Shown one piece after another: positions 18,116 through 27,055 of a stretch of DNA of 64,000 bases. The DNA comes from Dyadobacter sp. CY345 (GTDB lineage: Bacteria; Bacteroidota; Bacteroidia; Cytophagales; Spirosomataceae), in contig NZ_JAKFFS010000002.1 of the NCBI RefSeq assembly GCF_021502725.1, positions 186,001-250,000 on the forward strand. Reading direction: 5' to 3'. Each line of letters starts with the position of its first letter. Positions within the stretch are counted from its first letter, which is position 1. Below the pieces are notes generated by a model. It did no database searches. It was not told the DNA's origin and saw only the letters and a list, made by a program, of their open reading frames with translations. The translations under genes were made by a program, and so were the position numbers.

Positions 18116-18151
18116 TATACAGCTTTCCATTTATAAATGGAAAGCTGTATA
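18116..18151. repeat. 36-base perfect palindrome after the sugar transferase gene
   Basis: The half-site TATACAGCTTTCCATTTA (18116-18133) is followed immediately by its exact reverse complement (18134-18151). It lies 10 bases past the sugar transferase stop codon. It could act as a terminator, but the T-run lies on the plus-strand side (ATGTTTTTT) and only a weak AT tract follows on the minus strand, so an mRNA-stabilising or processing hairpin is equally likely. Confidence 0.8.
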
Positions 18152-18161
18152 CTCATGTTTT

Positions 18162-19163
18162 TTATATGCCTTTTCTGCCTAAAATAACCCACACCGTTAG
18201 CAGGATAATTTTGAGTTCAAGTTTAATGCTCCAGTTTTTAATGTAATACAAATCGTACATTAGCTTATGCCTTGCATCAAATACTCCGCTTCCATAAGGA
18301 TACATCACCTGAGCATAACCAGTGATACCTGGTTTGACCTGGTGTCTCACATTGTAGTACGGAATGGTCTCATTAAAAGTTTCAGTAAAAACTGGTCTTT
18401 CGGGACGTGGTCCAATTAGAGAAAGATCTCTACGAAAGATATTATAGATTTGCGGCAACTCATCAATTCTGCTTGTGCGCATAAAAGCTCCATAAGAGAA
18501 CACACGAGAATCCTTCTTTGTAGCAAAAGTTGCTCCATTAGACTCTGCATCCAGGCGCATGGATCTAAACTTGACGCAGTAAAACGCTTTGTTATTCATT
18601 CCCACTCTTTCCTGGCGAAAAAAAACAGGTCCCGGAGACTGCATTTTGATGCGTATGTAACTAAGAATCCAAAGAGGGAGGCTTATGAAGAACAAGAAAG
18701 CTGAGGTAGCTATATCAATCACTTTCTTAGGATATCGTACTCTTCTTTTAAAGGTTAATAAAGAATTGAGCGATGGATTACTTTCCGTGACATTATCCGG
18801 AATGTAAACTTTGTAAAGATAGTCTTCGCAAAAGTCGAAAACAGTAGTAATCTTGATTGACTTGTTTTTTCGGACAACCAATTCATAAATTATACGGTTC
18901 CGCTGATCGTGCTGGGGATTAGTGACAAGATGTATCTTCTCAAACTTGTCGAGGAGAGGACTGACAGTTTGATTTAACAAATAATCATCATCGTCCGAAT
19001 AGGGGATCAGAATTACTTCTTTGTACAATTTTAGAAGAATCCTAAGGTCGTGTTTTTGGAGGAAATAATCATAACTAGTTATGATTAGAACCTCGTTCGT
19101 TGTTGCAGTCTTACTGCGTAACGTGTGGGTGTATGTGCGGTTAGTTATAAATGTTTTTTCCAT
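18162..19163 (-). CDS. Undecaprenyl-phosphate sugar phosphotransferase (initiating, PssY/WcaJ type)
   Basis: This enzyme moves a sugar-1-phosphate from a nucleotide sugar onto undecaprenyl phosphate and thus starts each polysaccharide repeat unit. The C-terminal catalytic domain has one re-entrant hydrophobic stretch (residues about 150-172), SPGPVFFRQERVG, KFRSM at 198-202, the catalytic pair D234-E235 in SRIDELPQ, and GPRPERP. At 333 residues it is shorter than the common polytopic form. The four-helix membrane domain is missing and the first 140 residues are a soluble Rossmann-like region. It sits at the low-coordinate end of the locus, followed by the Wzi-like genes. Confidence 0.92.
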   Translation of the reverse strand: MEKTFITNRTYTHTLRSKTATTNEVLIITSYDYFLQKHDLRILLKLYKEVILIPYSDDDDYLLNQTVSPLLDKFEKIHLVTNPQHDQRNRIIYELVVRKNKSIKITTVFDFCEDYLYKVYIPDNVTESNPSLNSLLTFKRRVRYPKKVIDIATSAFLFFISLPLWILSYIRIKMQSPGPVFFRQERVGMNNKAFYCVKFRSMRLDAESNGATFATKKDSRVFSYGAFMRTSRIDELPQIYNIFRRDLSLIGPRPERPVFTETFNETIPYYNVRHQVKPGITGYAQVMYPYGSGVFDARHKLMYDLYYIKNWSIKLELKIILLTVWVILGRKGI

Positions 19164-19390
19164 ATAAATGGAGATAGTTGTGTGTTAGTGATACAATTAT
19201 AAAAAAATAACCTCTAATTATGAAATCATTGTTATAATTATTTATTGCAATGTAAATCCTATACCCATACAAAAGTGCCTTATTATTTACACCAAATAAA
19301 ATTTACGATTATTTTGTATCAGATTTAATGAAATATAAGTAAGTTATTTAGATATAACACATCAGTTTTATTGGAATAACCTTACAATTG

Positions 19391-20101
19391 TTACAATTTT
19401 TCCGCCAGAACATGATATCCTATCGTGAATCTTTTTTCGCTATCATACCTGTCGAATATCGGGGCCAAAATGGCAGTTAATAGAATTATGGGTGTTAGAA
19501 TAAGCCAAATAGGTAAATATAGGAATGAGAAAATATTTTTGAATGGATGATTCATTCGAATAAATCTGATACCTTCCTGGGCAAAAAAACGATTGAAAAG
19601 ACCATTTTCCTCAACAGATATATTTGTAAAATTGTTTTTTACAAGAAAGTGCTTGTACCAGAAAGGGGTGTAGCCACCATAAAAGTGATATGGCTCTTGG
19701 TGTATTCCGGATTGTAAGGGTGCGGTTAGTATTAGTTTGCCACCAGGTTTAAGAATTCGCGCAAACTCAGCTACAACAGGTATTGGTTCAGGAATATGTT
19801 CAAAAACTTCGGTGCAGATGATAACGTCAAATGATGCGTCTGGAACAGGAATTTCTTTTATATCGCTTACATAATCAATCTGACCGTAATCCTTACCTAA
19901 CAGCTGATCAGCTCTCAGCTGAACAAAATCATGTGTTTTGTATTCGCAATGTTTAAATAAGCTACGATATGGGCAAGAGCCAGCTCCAACATCTAAAACA
20001 CGAGAATTGTCAGGGATTTGTTTTACGATCTTTACAATCCATTGATCACGTTCGTATTGATTAAACCTAAATAATTTTCTGAACCAGCTTTTTTGTAACA
20101 T
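19391..20101 (-). CDS. SAM-dependent methyltransferase with a C-terminal membrane segment
   Basis: The class I methyltransferase fold begins with motif I, VLDVGAGSCPY (residues 35-45), followed by a motif II-like DYVSDIKEIPVPDASFDV and CTEVFEHIPEP. These are the usual marks of Methyltransf_11 enzymes. After the domain there is a long hydrophobic stretch (about residues 187-215), so the 236-residue protein may be membrane-attached. In a polysaccharide locus such an enzyme usually methylates a sugar or caps the chain. The acceptor is not known from the sequence. Confidence 0.82.
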   Translation of the reverse strand: MLQKSWFRKLFRFNQYERDQWIVKIVKQIPDNSRVLDVGAGSCPYRSLFKHCEYKTHDFVQLRADQLLGKDYGQIDYVSDIKEIPVPDASFDVIICTEVFEHIPEPIPVVAEFARILKPGGKLILTAPLQSGIHQEPYHFYGGYTPFWYKHFLVKNNFTNISVEENGLFNRFFAQEGIRFIRMNHPFKNIFSFLYLPIWLILTPIILLTAILAPIFDRYDSEKRFTIGYHVLAEKL

Positions 20102-20224
20102 TATAAAGATGTTTAATAGTGTATAGTAGAAAAACTAGCAATTCAAGATGGAGAGTCTAATAAATCGCTGATAACTAAAATAGTTGATATTAGGTAGAAT
20201 CTATTTTTATGTCCTGTGCAGCCA

Positions 20225-20902
20225 CTATTTTGCTATAACCACACTTCCCCAGCCGTCTGCTGTGGGCGTGTAAGGTATATTGTTCTCATTGCAAAAATCG
20301 AGAACTGCTTTATTTGCACCTGAGTATTCTTGGTTGTTAAAATCATGGACGAAAATGTATCCACCTGAGCTTAATTTTGGGTAAAAATATTTTAATCCTT
20401 CATAAATTGGTTGGTACAAATCAGCATCTATACTTACAAACGCAAAGGATAAATCGTTACTCAAACCAGCGGTTGTATTTGGAAAGAATCCTTTATGAAC
20501 TAAACACTTATCTGGGGAATACATTTTGCTTAAAACGAGCTCCACACTTGTATCAGAAAAGTTTTGATCACCCGTGGAAAATTTATTTTTTTTCTCGTTT
20601 TCTATATCTCTGACATCAAATCCTTCAAAGGTGTCAAACAAATGTAAAGGACGGTCTGGAAATATCCTATTCAAATATTTAGCAAATTCGCCTTTAAAAA
20701 CGCCAAGTTCTGCAATCTGTCCTTTTACATTATTTTTTATTATTTCATGAGCCAATAAATCTAAAGTTGCAGTACGTGTATAGTCCATCCTTTCTGAAAG
20801 ACTGATATATCTCTCTCTTCCCAAATTGTTGTTTGGCCTAGTAAGTGCTAGGTTAAAATTATTTAATACTTGTTGGACTAATTTTAGAAGGCCTCTTTTC
20901 AT
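20225..20902 (-). CDS. TylF/MycF-type O-methyltransferase
   Basis: This 225-residue protein resembles the macrocin O-methyltransferase (TylF) family, which methylates sugar hydroxyls using SAM and a metal ion. Seen features are AELGVFKGEFAKYLN (SAM-binding loop, near residue 79), LHLFDTFEGFD after it, and a metal-binding DADLYQP near residue 157, then YIFVHDFN. Together with the neighbouring methyltransferase it suggests an O-methylated sugar in the product. Forty-four bases separate it from the sedoheptulose isomerase gene, so it likely belongs to the same operon. Confidence 0.85.
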   Translation of the reverse strand: MKRGLLKLVQQVLNNFNLALTRPNNNLGRERYISLSERMDYTRTATLDLLAHEIIKNNVKGQIAELGVFKGEFAKYLNRIFPDRPLHLFDTFEGFDVRDIENEKKNKFSTGDQNFSDTSVELVLSKMYSPDKCLVHKGFFPNTTAGLSNDLSFAFVSIDADLYQPIYEGLKYFYPKLSSGGYIFVHDFNNQEYSGANKAVLDFCNENNIPYTPTADGWGSVVIAK

Positions 20903-20946
20903 GGGGAAGTTTAGTTTATGTGTATACGTGATTTAATATGGTCTTA

Positions 20947-21507
20947 TCAATCAATTGCTTCCAGTATCTTCATCATTAAATGGACCAGTATCATGTGAAC
21001 ATCTTCTGAAATTTGCATGTCATTTCGATTGGCATTAACACTGTAACTTGCCAGTCGTCTTAATTTTCCTCCATCAAAACCTGTGATACCAACAGTGGTA
21101 TTACCCCGTTCATTTGCAAATTCAATAGCTTTGATTATGTTTTTGGAATTGCCGCTTCCTGATATTCCCACGACGACGTCACCTGTTTCGATGAAATTTT
21201 TTAACTGCTCTACAAACACGTCATCGTATGACAAGTCATTGGAGTAAGCCAGCATAATCGGTATATTATCTGTAAGGGCGATAATTTTATGCCTTTTCTC
21301 TTTCCCCAAAGAAGCCCCCTTATTTATATCACATGCAAAATGCGTAGCAGTTGATCCACTTCCACCGTTTCCGAAAATGAAGACCTTATTACCATTTTGT
21401 CTGGCATTTTCAAGAATAGAAGCGAACTTGACGATTTCCTGTTTGTCCAGATTATCAAGTGTGTCTTTTAGCTGTTCTATGTAGTCTTTTACTAGATTAT
21501 CTGTCAT
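20947..21507 (-). CDS. gmhA: Sedoheptulose-7-phosphate isomerase
   Basis: GmhA converts D-sedoheptulose 7-phosphate to D-glycero-D-manno-heptose 7-phosphate, the first step of nucleotide-activated heptose synthesis. The 186-residue SIS-domain protein has FGNGGSGSTATH (45-56), SGSGNS at 116-121, and a C-terminal SEDVHMILVHLMM with conserved histidine. Length and motifs match the GmhA branch of SIS proteins. It is followed upstream in the operon by the heptose kinase (25 bases away) and the bifunctional phosphatase/nucleotidyltransferase, which fixes its role. Confidence 0.92.
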   Translation of the reverse strand: MTDNLVKDYIEQLKDTLDNLDKQEIVKFASILENARQNGNKVFIFGNGGSGSTATHFACDINKGASLGKEKRHKIIALTDNIPIMLAYSNDLSYDDVFVEQLKNFIETGDVVVGISGSGNSKNIIKAIEFANERGNTTVGITGFDGGKLRRLASYSVNANRNDMQISEDVHMILVHLMMKILEAID

Positions 21508-21532
21508 TTCCTTTTAGTTATAGTATATGTAT

Positions 21533-22516
21533 TTATCTTTGATCTGCAAAAACTATGGTACTTCCACTGAAATCGAATCGGAAAGGAAGTTCGCTAAGTT
21601 CAGCTAACGCTGTTCTAACGGCTGCCTGTTTTTCCTTTTGGACATAAAATAAGAGAAAGCCTCCTCCCCCTGCGCCTAATAATTTGCCCCCTTCCGCCCC
21701 AGCAGCTCTTGCAGTTTCGTAATAATAGTCAATTTGAGGATTGGAAATTTGAGAAGCCATTTCCTTCTTATACAGCCAACCTGTATGCAGTATTTCTCCA
21801 AAAGTATCTATATTATTTGTTTGCAAGTCTTTTTGAAGATCGAATGCCAGCTTAACCATCTTATGCAAATTATTATTTTTTTTCTCATCAGTAATAATAT
21901 TCTGACGTTGCTCGGATAAAATCGCACTAGCACTCCTGGTATTACCCAAATAAAACATAAGGAGATTCCCTTCTAATTCCTTCTGCTTACTAACATTGAT
22001 ATGAATCTTGTTTACTACAACCTGTTCATCCTGTTTAAACTCTATAAAATTAAGGCCACCTATTGCGCAAGCATATTGATCTTGTTTTCCAATTGGTTCA
22101 CCGAGTTGTCCGATTTCTACGTCGCAAGCGGCTTTTGCAATAGCCTCACGACTAATAAATTTACCTAGATAAGTATGCGACAAGTTAATCAGCCCCGAAG
22201 TAAATGCTGATGACGAACCTAATCCAGTCCCGGAAGGGATATCGGCACTAGAATTAAAATCAACTCCTGAGATGTTTAAGTTAGTGAAAACCTGACGAAT
22301 TATTCTATGTTCGATTTCTTCGACCTTGTCTACGAGTTCATTATGAGAGTATTTTAAAAATATTTTTTGATCATTAAAGTATGGGTGCATTGAAAGATAG
22401 ACGTATTTGTCTATTGTTACACTTAATACAGCACCACCGTACTTGCTGTAATATTCCTTCAAATCGCTACCGCCACCTGCGAAGCTAATTCGGAACGGAG
22501 TTCTGGATATAATCAT
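21533..22516 (-). CDS. hddA: D-glycero-alpha-D-manno-heptose 7-phosphate kinase (GHMP family)
   Basis: This 327-residue GHMP-superfamily kinase has the N-terminal TPFRISFAGGGSDL characteristic of HddA. The ATP-binding loop PSGTGLGSSSA is at residues 94-104, and the C-terminal GGKLLGAGGGGFLLFY is GHMP motif 3. HddA phosphorylates heptose 7-phosphate at C1 in the alpha configuration, the branch that leads to GDP-activated rather than ADP-activated heptose. Its start codon overlaps the stop of the upstream gene by 4 bases (ATGA, 22513-22516), indicating translational coupling. Confidence 0.92.
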   Translation of the reverse strand: MIISRTPFRISFAGGGSDLKEYYSKYGGAVLSVTIDKYVYLSMHPYFNDQKIFLKYSHNELVDKVEEIEHRIIRQVFTNLNISGVDFNSSADIPSGTGLGSSSAFTSGLINLSHTYLGKFISREAIAKAACDVEIGQLGEPIGKQDQYACAIGGLNFIEFKQDEQVVVNKIHINVSKQKELEGNLLMFYLGNTRSASAILSEQRQNIITDEKKNNNLHKMVKLAFDLQKDLQTNNIDTFGEILHTGWLYKKEMASQISNPQIDYYYETARAAGAEGGKLLGAGGGGFLLFYVQKEKQAAVRTALAELSELPFRFDFSGSTIVFADQR

Positions 22517-23814
22517 TGAGCTGTTTTATTTTTTGTGAGAATCCAATCGACTGCCTGACCGAGGTTGGAGGCTACAAAATCAGGTATTACTCTGTAGCGG
22601 TTATCGTTTCCGCCATATCCCGTCTCAACTAATATTGACGTCAAACCGGCATTTAAAGCAGTTTTTATATCGGTTGTAGTATCACCAATAAAAAAGGATC
22701 TGGATAAATCAATATTATATTCTTTTTCAGCCTGCAAGATCATCCCAATTGCAGGCTTTCTGCATTCACAGGACACTTTAAGCTCAGCTATCTCGCCGTC
22801 AAAACCTTTGTCAGCGTGATGTGGGCAAAAATATACTTGATTTAAAAAAGCTTTTTCCCTACCCAACGTTGTTTCTAAGAGGTTATGAACTTCTTTTAAT
22901 TTTTCAAAACTCAGAAAACCTTTTGCAATACCGGGTTGATTGGTAATAACAATCGCCAGATATTCTGACTGGTTGATAAGCCTAATCGCTTCTGCGACAC
23001 CTGGTAACATTTTAAAATCTTCTATTCTTCTCAGGTTGTCGACCTCTTCATTAAGTACACCGTCACGATCCAAAAAAATAGCCGGTCTTTTGTTGCTGCG
23101 ATTCCAATTTTCAACTTTGCCACTGGTATAATCTTTCTCAACTTTGTGCAAGCGATCGGGAGTTCCCAAGTCTTTTATATACTCAGGAGTACTGTATGCG
23201 CGCAAACGCCCTCCTTGCTTTAAAATTAAAGGAAATATATCTTTTCCAAAGTCTGACGCAATACTGCTATCTATAAATTTGAAAATCTCCGGACTCAGAA
23301 TATATACAGCCGCGTTTACCAAATTTTCGTAGATCAACCCATCTGGATGTGGTTTTGAGATAAATCGTGTGATTATATCTCCCTTGCGCTCAACCAAATC
23401 ACTGTCATATGGATGATCATTTGGATGAACAATCAGTGATCCTAATGACGGAGCCGCTGCGTCAAAATCCTGAAATCGTTTTATGTCAAAATCCATAACC
23501 ACATCTCCATAAAGAACAAGGAATCGCTCTTTCAAAATAGCCTCTAACTGTTTAAGAGCTCCTGATGTCCCAAGTGGAATGTCTTCACGGCAATAACGGA
23601 CTTGCATACCCCATTGAGAGCCATTGCCAAAATAGTTCTCAATTTTCTCAGATAGATATCCGGTCAGCATGATGACATCGTTTATCCCATATCTTTTTAA
23701 AAGGAGGAGCTGATGTTCCAGCAAGGGTTTTCCAGCGACGGATACCATTGGCTTTGGTAAATCATTCAAGCCAAGTCGCGTTCCTTTCCCTCCCGCGAGA
23801 ATGACGGCAATCAT
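22513..23814 (-). CDS. hddC/gmhB: Fused heptose-1-phosphate nucleotidyltransferase and heptose 1,7-bisphosphate phosphatase
   Basis: Two enzymes are joined in 433 residues. Residues 1 to about 235 form a nucleotidyltransferase with LAGGKGTRLG (6-15) and KP at 21-22, of the HddC type that transfers GMP to heptose 1-phosphate. Residues about 243-425 form a HAD phosphatase of the GmhB type, with the nucleophile motif FLDRDGVLN (D249, D251) and the GmhB zinc cluster C330, H332, C349, C351 (CPHH and CECRKP). GmhB and HddC act consecutively in the GDP-heptose pathway, so the fusion joins neighbouring steps. ATGA overlaps link it to both the upstream epimerase gene and the downstream kinase gene. 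Confidence 0.92.
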   Translation of the reverse strand: MIAVILAGGKGTRLGLNDLPKPMVSVAGKPLLEHQLLLLKRYGINDVIMLTGYLSEKIENYFGNGSQWGMQVRYCREDIPLGTSGALKQLEAILKERFLVLYGDVVMDFDIKRFQDFDAAAPSLGSLIVHPNDHPYDSDLVERKGDIITRFISKPHPDGLIYENLVNAAVYILSPEIFKFIDSSIASDFGKDIFPLILKQGGRLRAYSTPEYIKDLGTPDRLHKVEKDYTSGKVENWNRSNKRPAIFLDRDGVLNEEVDNLRRIEDFKMLPGVAEAIRLINQSEYLAIVITNQPGIAKGFLSFEKLKEVHNLLETTLGREKAFLNQVYFCPHHADKGFDGEIAELKVSCECRKPAIGMILQAEKEYNIDLSRSFFIGDTTTDIKTALNAGLTSILVETGYGGNDNRYRVIPDFVASNLGQAVDWILTKNKTAQ

Positions 23815-24773
23815 AAGGTAATGATTTGAGGAGTAAGTAGTAGAATCTGTTGAACCGCCTTTCTGACAGCCTCAGTAGAGGAATGTTTTGCTTTCCATCC
23901 AAGATTATGGATCTTTGTAAGATCATATTCAAACTCAGGAACATCGCCAACCCATCCTCTACTGCCACCAGTATATCTAATCTCACGATCCAGGCCGGAT
24001 TCCTCTAGCACTATTTGCGCCATTTCTTTGACTTTTGTTCTCGAATCGACTCCTATATTAAATATATTAATCGGATCAGATGTATTACTCCATACAAATA
24101 GAATAGCTTCAACCAAATCTCTTACATATACGTATGGTTTATTTTGTTCCCCATTTCCAAGTACTTCTAAAAAAATTGGATTATTGTAGGCCTTTCTTAT
24201 AAAATCAAAAATAGCTCCGTGCGTCGCTCGCTCTCCTACAACGTTTGGGAAACGAACAATCCATGCCTGGATTTTGTAATTTGCAACATAAGAAGATATT
24301 ACAGCCTCAGAAGCAAGCTTTGAAGCTCCGTAGTGGGATACAGGAAGTAAGGGCCCAAAATTTTCTGTGAGCTTACTTCCTGCCGGATCGCCGTAAATTG
24401 CCGATGTTGACGCAAATACAATCTTAAAGACTCCATGTACCCTCATCATTTCGAGGATTTTATAGGTCGTTAAAAATGTATTATTAACATCTACTGCTGG
24501 CTTAGTATGACTAATCGCAATATCAGAATTAGCGGCCAGGTGAAATACAATATCAAAATTGGAGTTAGTGAATACGTCTGAAACGAAAACTTCATCTAAA
24601 ATATCACCTTCAAAAAACTTAAATCTTGCATTCCCAAATAAGTGCTCAATGTTGGCAAGTCTGCCTAATGATAAATTGTCTAATACTGAAATATGATTTC
24701 CAGTATCTTGTATTAATGCGTCGCATAAATGGCTACCTATGAATCCAGCTCCACCTGTAATGAGTATTTTCAT
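23811..24773 (-). CDS. NAD-dependent nucleotide-sugar epimerase/dehydratase
   Basis: This 320-residue extended short-chain dehydrogenase has TGGAGFIGSH (6-15) for NAD(P) binding and the catalytic Y148xxxK152 in HYGASK, with STSAIYGDP before it. I chose the ATG at 24773, which gives MKILITGGAG, rather than an upstream in-frame ATG at 24809 that adds 12 non-conserved residues. The family epimerises or dehydrates nucleotide sugars. Because the gene precedes the heptose genes and overlaps the next one by 4 bases, a GDP-heptose may be its substrate, but UDP-glucose 4-epimerase-like activity is an open alternative. Confidence 0.87.
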   Translation of the reverse strand: MKILITGGAGFIGSHLCDALIQDTGNHISVLDNLSLGRLANIEHLFGNARFKFFEGDILDEVFVSDVFTNSNFDIVFHLAANSDIAISHTKPAVDVNNTFLTTYKILEMMRVHGVFKIVFASTSAIYGDPAGSKLTENFGPLLPVSHYGASKLASEAVISSYVANYKIQAWIVRFPNVVGERATHGAIFDFIRKAYNNPIFLEVLGNGEQNKPYVYVRDLVEAILFVWSNTSDPINIFNIGVDSRTKVKEMAQIVLEESGLDREIRYTGGSRGWVGDVPEFEYDLTKIHNLGWKAKHSSTEAVRKAVQQILLLTPQIITL

Positions 24774-24849
24774 TGATGTTATAGTTTGTGTATAAATTTG
24801 GTATTTCACTATTGATAGTGAAATAAATAATAAGCCTATGAAATGGCGC

Positions 24850-25641
24850 TTATGCCAGTTTTTTATAAATGTAGTTTTGTAAGGAAATGGGAGTTAAAAC
24901 ATATAGATAAATAGATAGGATACCAATGGCGCTTTCAAATAGATACCGAGAAGAAAAATATTTCTTTTTAAGTTTAAGATTCATTTTCCAGTTAAGCTGG
25001 TCTCTTTTTTCCCCAGTGGCCATTCTGTAATCCATTAGAACCTGTTGAAGGTTATGCAGTTTAACATTATTAGCACTTGCTCTTAGCCATAATTCGTAAT
25101 CTTCTGCCCTTTTGAATTCGGGGTTGTATTGACCAATTTCATCTAAAATTTTTCTTCTTATCATCACTACACTATGGCAAAGAGGGTTTCGAAGATGCAA
25201 GTATTTACGTATACTGTCGTCTGTTTCAGGATATTGGCGTACCTTAATATGATTTCCTCTTTCGTCGATATAGTTTATATTACAACCTAGAATGCCAATA
25301 GAATGATTTTTCTCTAGAAAATCAACCTGGGATTTTATGCGATTTGGAAACTGGATGTCATCAGCATCTGCACGAGCAATATACTTGCCACGGGCAATGG
25401 AAAGTCCATTATTTAACGCTTGCGGTAAGCCACCTTGATGCTTTATTCTTAAAATTTTTACTCTTTCATCTGATCTGAATAAATTCAGAGTTTCAATACT
25501 TGACGCGTCATTGCTATCATCAACGATAATTATCTCAAGATTTGGATAATCCTGATTAATGATACTGTACATACTTTCTTGAATATGCTCAGGAGAGTCG
25601 TTAAATACAGGATATAGTACGCTTACAAGAGGGTATTCCAT
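24850..25641 (-). CDS. Glycosyltransferase family 2
   Basis: The 263-residue protein has the GT-A fold: VSVLYPVFND at the N-terminus, IIIVDDSND near residue 38, and the metal- and donor-binding DAD in ARADADD (92-94). EDYELWLR (near residue 177) is the conserved acidic site. A hydrophobic C-terminal stretch (residues about 233-255) may hold it at the membrane. It likely adds one sugar to the undecaprenyl-linked repeat unit in the cytoplasm. Donor and acceptor cannot be read from the sequence. Confidence 0.9.
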   Translation of the reverse strand: MEYPLVSVLYPVFNDSPEHIQESMYSIINQDYPNLEIIIVDDSNDASSIETLNLFRSDERVKILRIKHQGGLPQALNNGLSIARGKYIARADADDIQFPNRIKSQVDFLEKNHSIGILGCNINYIDERGNHIKVRQYPETDDSIRKYLHLRNPLCHSVVMIRRKILDEIGQYNPEFKRAEDYELWLRASANNVKLHNLQQVLMDYRMATGEKRDQLNWKMNLKLKKKYFSSRYLFESAIGILSIYLYVLTPISLQNYIYKKLA

Positions 25642-25794
25642 TAATTAGGTGTGTATAAAGTAAATTGCGCAATTAAAAGCCTACAAATATATCTTTTTAA
25701 GCAACAATATAGTGAGAATGCTGTCTTAAAATTATCTCCGGTATTCTTTAGATAAATATCAAAGAATGTCGGACATATTACAGCAATCACCGTA

Positions 25795-26901
25795 TTATTG
25801 ATTACCAGCCCTTTCAATTAGTACCTTGTATAGATCAAAGTATTGCTTTCGCATACTCTCCCAGCTATATTTCTTTGCATAATCCGAGCAATTCGACACC
25901 AATATTTCATAACGCGAATTGTCCATGGTATTGGTGAACGTTTTTATTTCGTTTACAGACTTAAATACGAAGCCCAAGTTCTCCGTCTTAATCACTTCTT
26001 CAAAAATTGGGATTTCCGATGCAATGACCGGAAGACCGTAAGCAATGCTGTCTTTGAGAGTGCCGGCTCCGCCAGTATAAGTTTTAACGTAAGGAAGCAG
26101 CATAAACTTGTGAGAACTAACTAGGTTGGTCAGTTCATCGTCACTGATAAATTTGTCAATAATATTTAAATTTGGATAGTTGAAATTCAGTATTCTGGTG
26201 TCATGAATTTTACCGGCTATTGTTATCGGCAAATTTTTGGTTTCCGGATCAGACAAAAATTCAAAAATCCCTTTATCTTCTCTTATTTGGCCATAAATAA
26301 GTAGTTTGTTACTAGTGTTACTTTTCTTAAAATCAACAATTGATACTTCCGGGCATGGGTAATGTATAATATGAATCGCGTTTTCAAATTCACTTCCAAT
26401 AAGTGAAAGTAACTGATTTTTGTGATGTTGATAATGTGTAACAAAGCTAGCATTCATAGATGCAGCCTTGCAAAGGGTATATTTATAAATTAGTCTTTGA
26501 ATATACGAAACTGCGTCCTTTGCTTTATTTGCATATCTCATTCTTTCAATAGAGTGCACCGTAATAATGAGAAGCGGGATTTGATTCTTTTTGAATAACA
26601 ATAGATAAAGGAAAGAAAATGGTTCAAATTCCAGTAAATGAGCTACGGAGGGTTTTTGCTCAATCAGCTTATTATAAGTTATAAAAGAATCCCAAAAGCG
26701 CCCTTTTATAAAGTCTATAAAGGTTCTGACATCTTTGTCTTCCAATTCGGCTTCTACATATACAGAATTCGGATACTTGTGCTGCTTCTTTGCGCAGTAT
26801 AGGTAAAAAAAATCTTTACAAAGCAGATTTTCAAAATATTGTCTATAATGCCCCTTCCAGGAAAGATATTGCTCAACAACGAAAAGTTTACTCTTTTGCA
26901 T
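25795..26901 (-). CDS. Glycosyltransferase, GT-B fold
   Basis: This 368-residue protein resembles GT4-like retaining transferases. The C-terminal half has LLIYGQIREDKGIFEFL, then the nucleotide-binding region LPYVKTYTGGAGTLKDSIAYGLPVIAS, in which the GT4 catalytic EX7E motif appears only in altered form. The N-terminal half, with SVAHLLEFEPFSF and SIERMRYANKAKD, is the more variable acceptor lobe. It presumably adds another sugar of the repeat unit. The family assignment is by fold and the GGAGTLKDSIAYGLP block, so I rate it a little lower than the GT2 gene. Confidence 0.82.
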   Translation of the reverse strand: MQKSKLFVVEQYLSWKGHYRQYFENLLCKDFFYLYCAKKQHKYPNSVYVEAELEDKDVRTFIDFIKGRFWDSFITYNKLIEQKPSVAHLLEFEPFSFLYLLLFKKNQIPLLIITVHSIERMRYANKAKDAVSYIQRLIYKYTLCKAASMNASFVTHYQHHKNQLLSLIGSEFENAIHIIHYPCPEVSIVDFKKSNTSNKLLIYGQIREDKGIFEFLSDPETKNLPITIAGKIHDTRILNFNYPNLNIIDKFISDDELTNLVSSHKFMLLPYVKTYTGGAGTLKDSIAYGLPVIASEIPIFEEVIKTENLGFVFKSVNEIKTFTNTMDNSRYEILVSNCSDYAKKYSWESMRKQYFDLYKVLIERAGNQ

Positions 26902-27055
26902 AATTTTGTAGTAAAAAACTTGCTATAAAATCAAAACAAAATCATTATTCTAATTTTTATTATGATGTACAAGTGATATAGCTGATTTTTTAATTTACTG
27001 TTTACATATACTAATGGAACCTAATTAACCCGAAACCCCAAAAAACAAGAATACC

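Noticed and set aside
22940..23332. Short plus-strand open frames inside the heptose fusion gene
   Set aside because: They run antisense to conserved catalytic segments and have no start signal or family resemblance.
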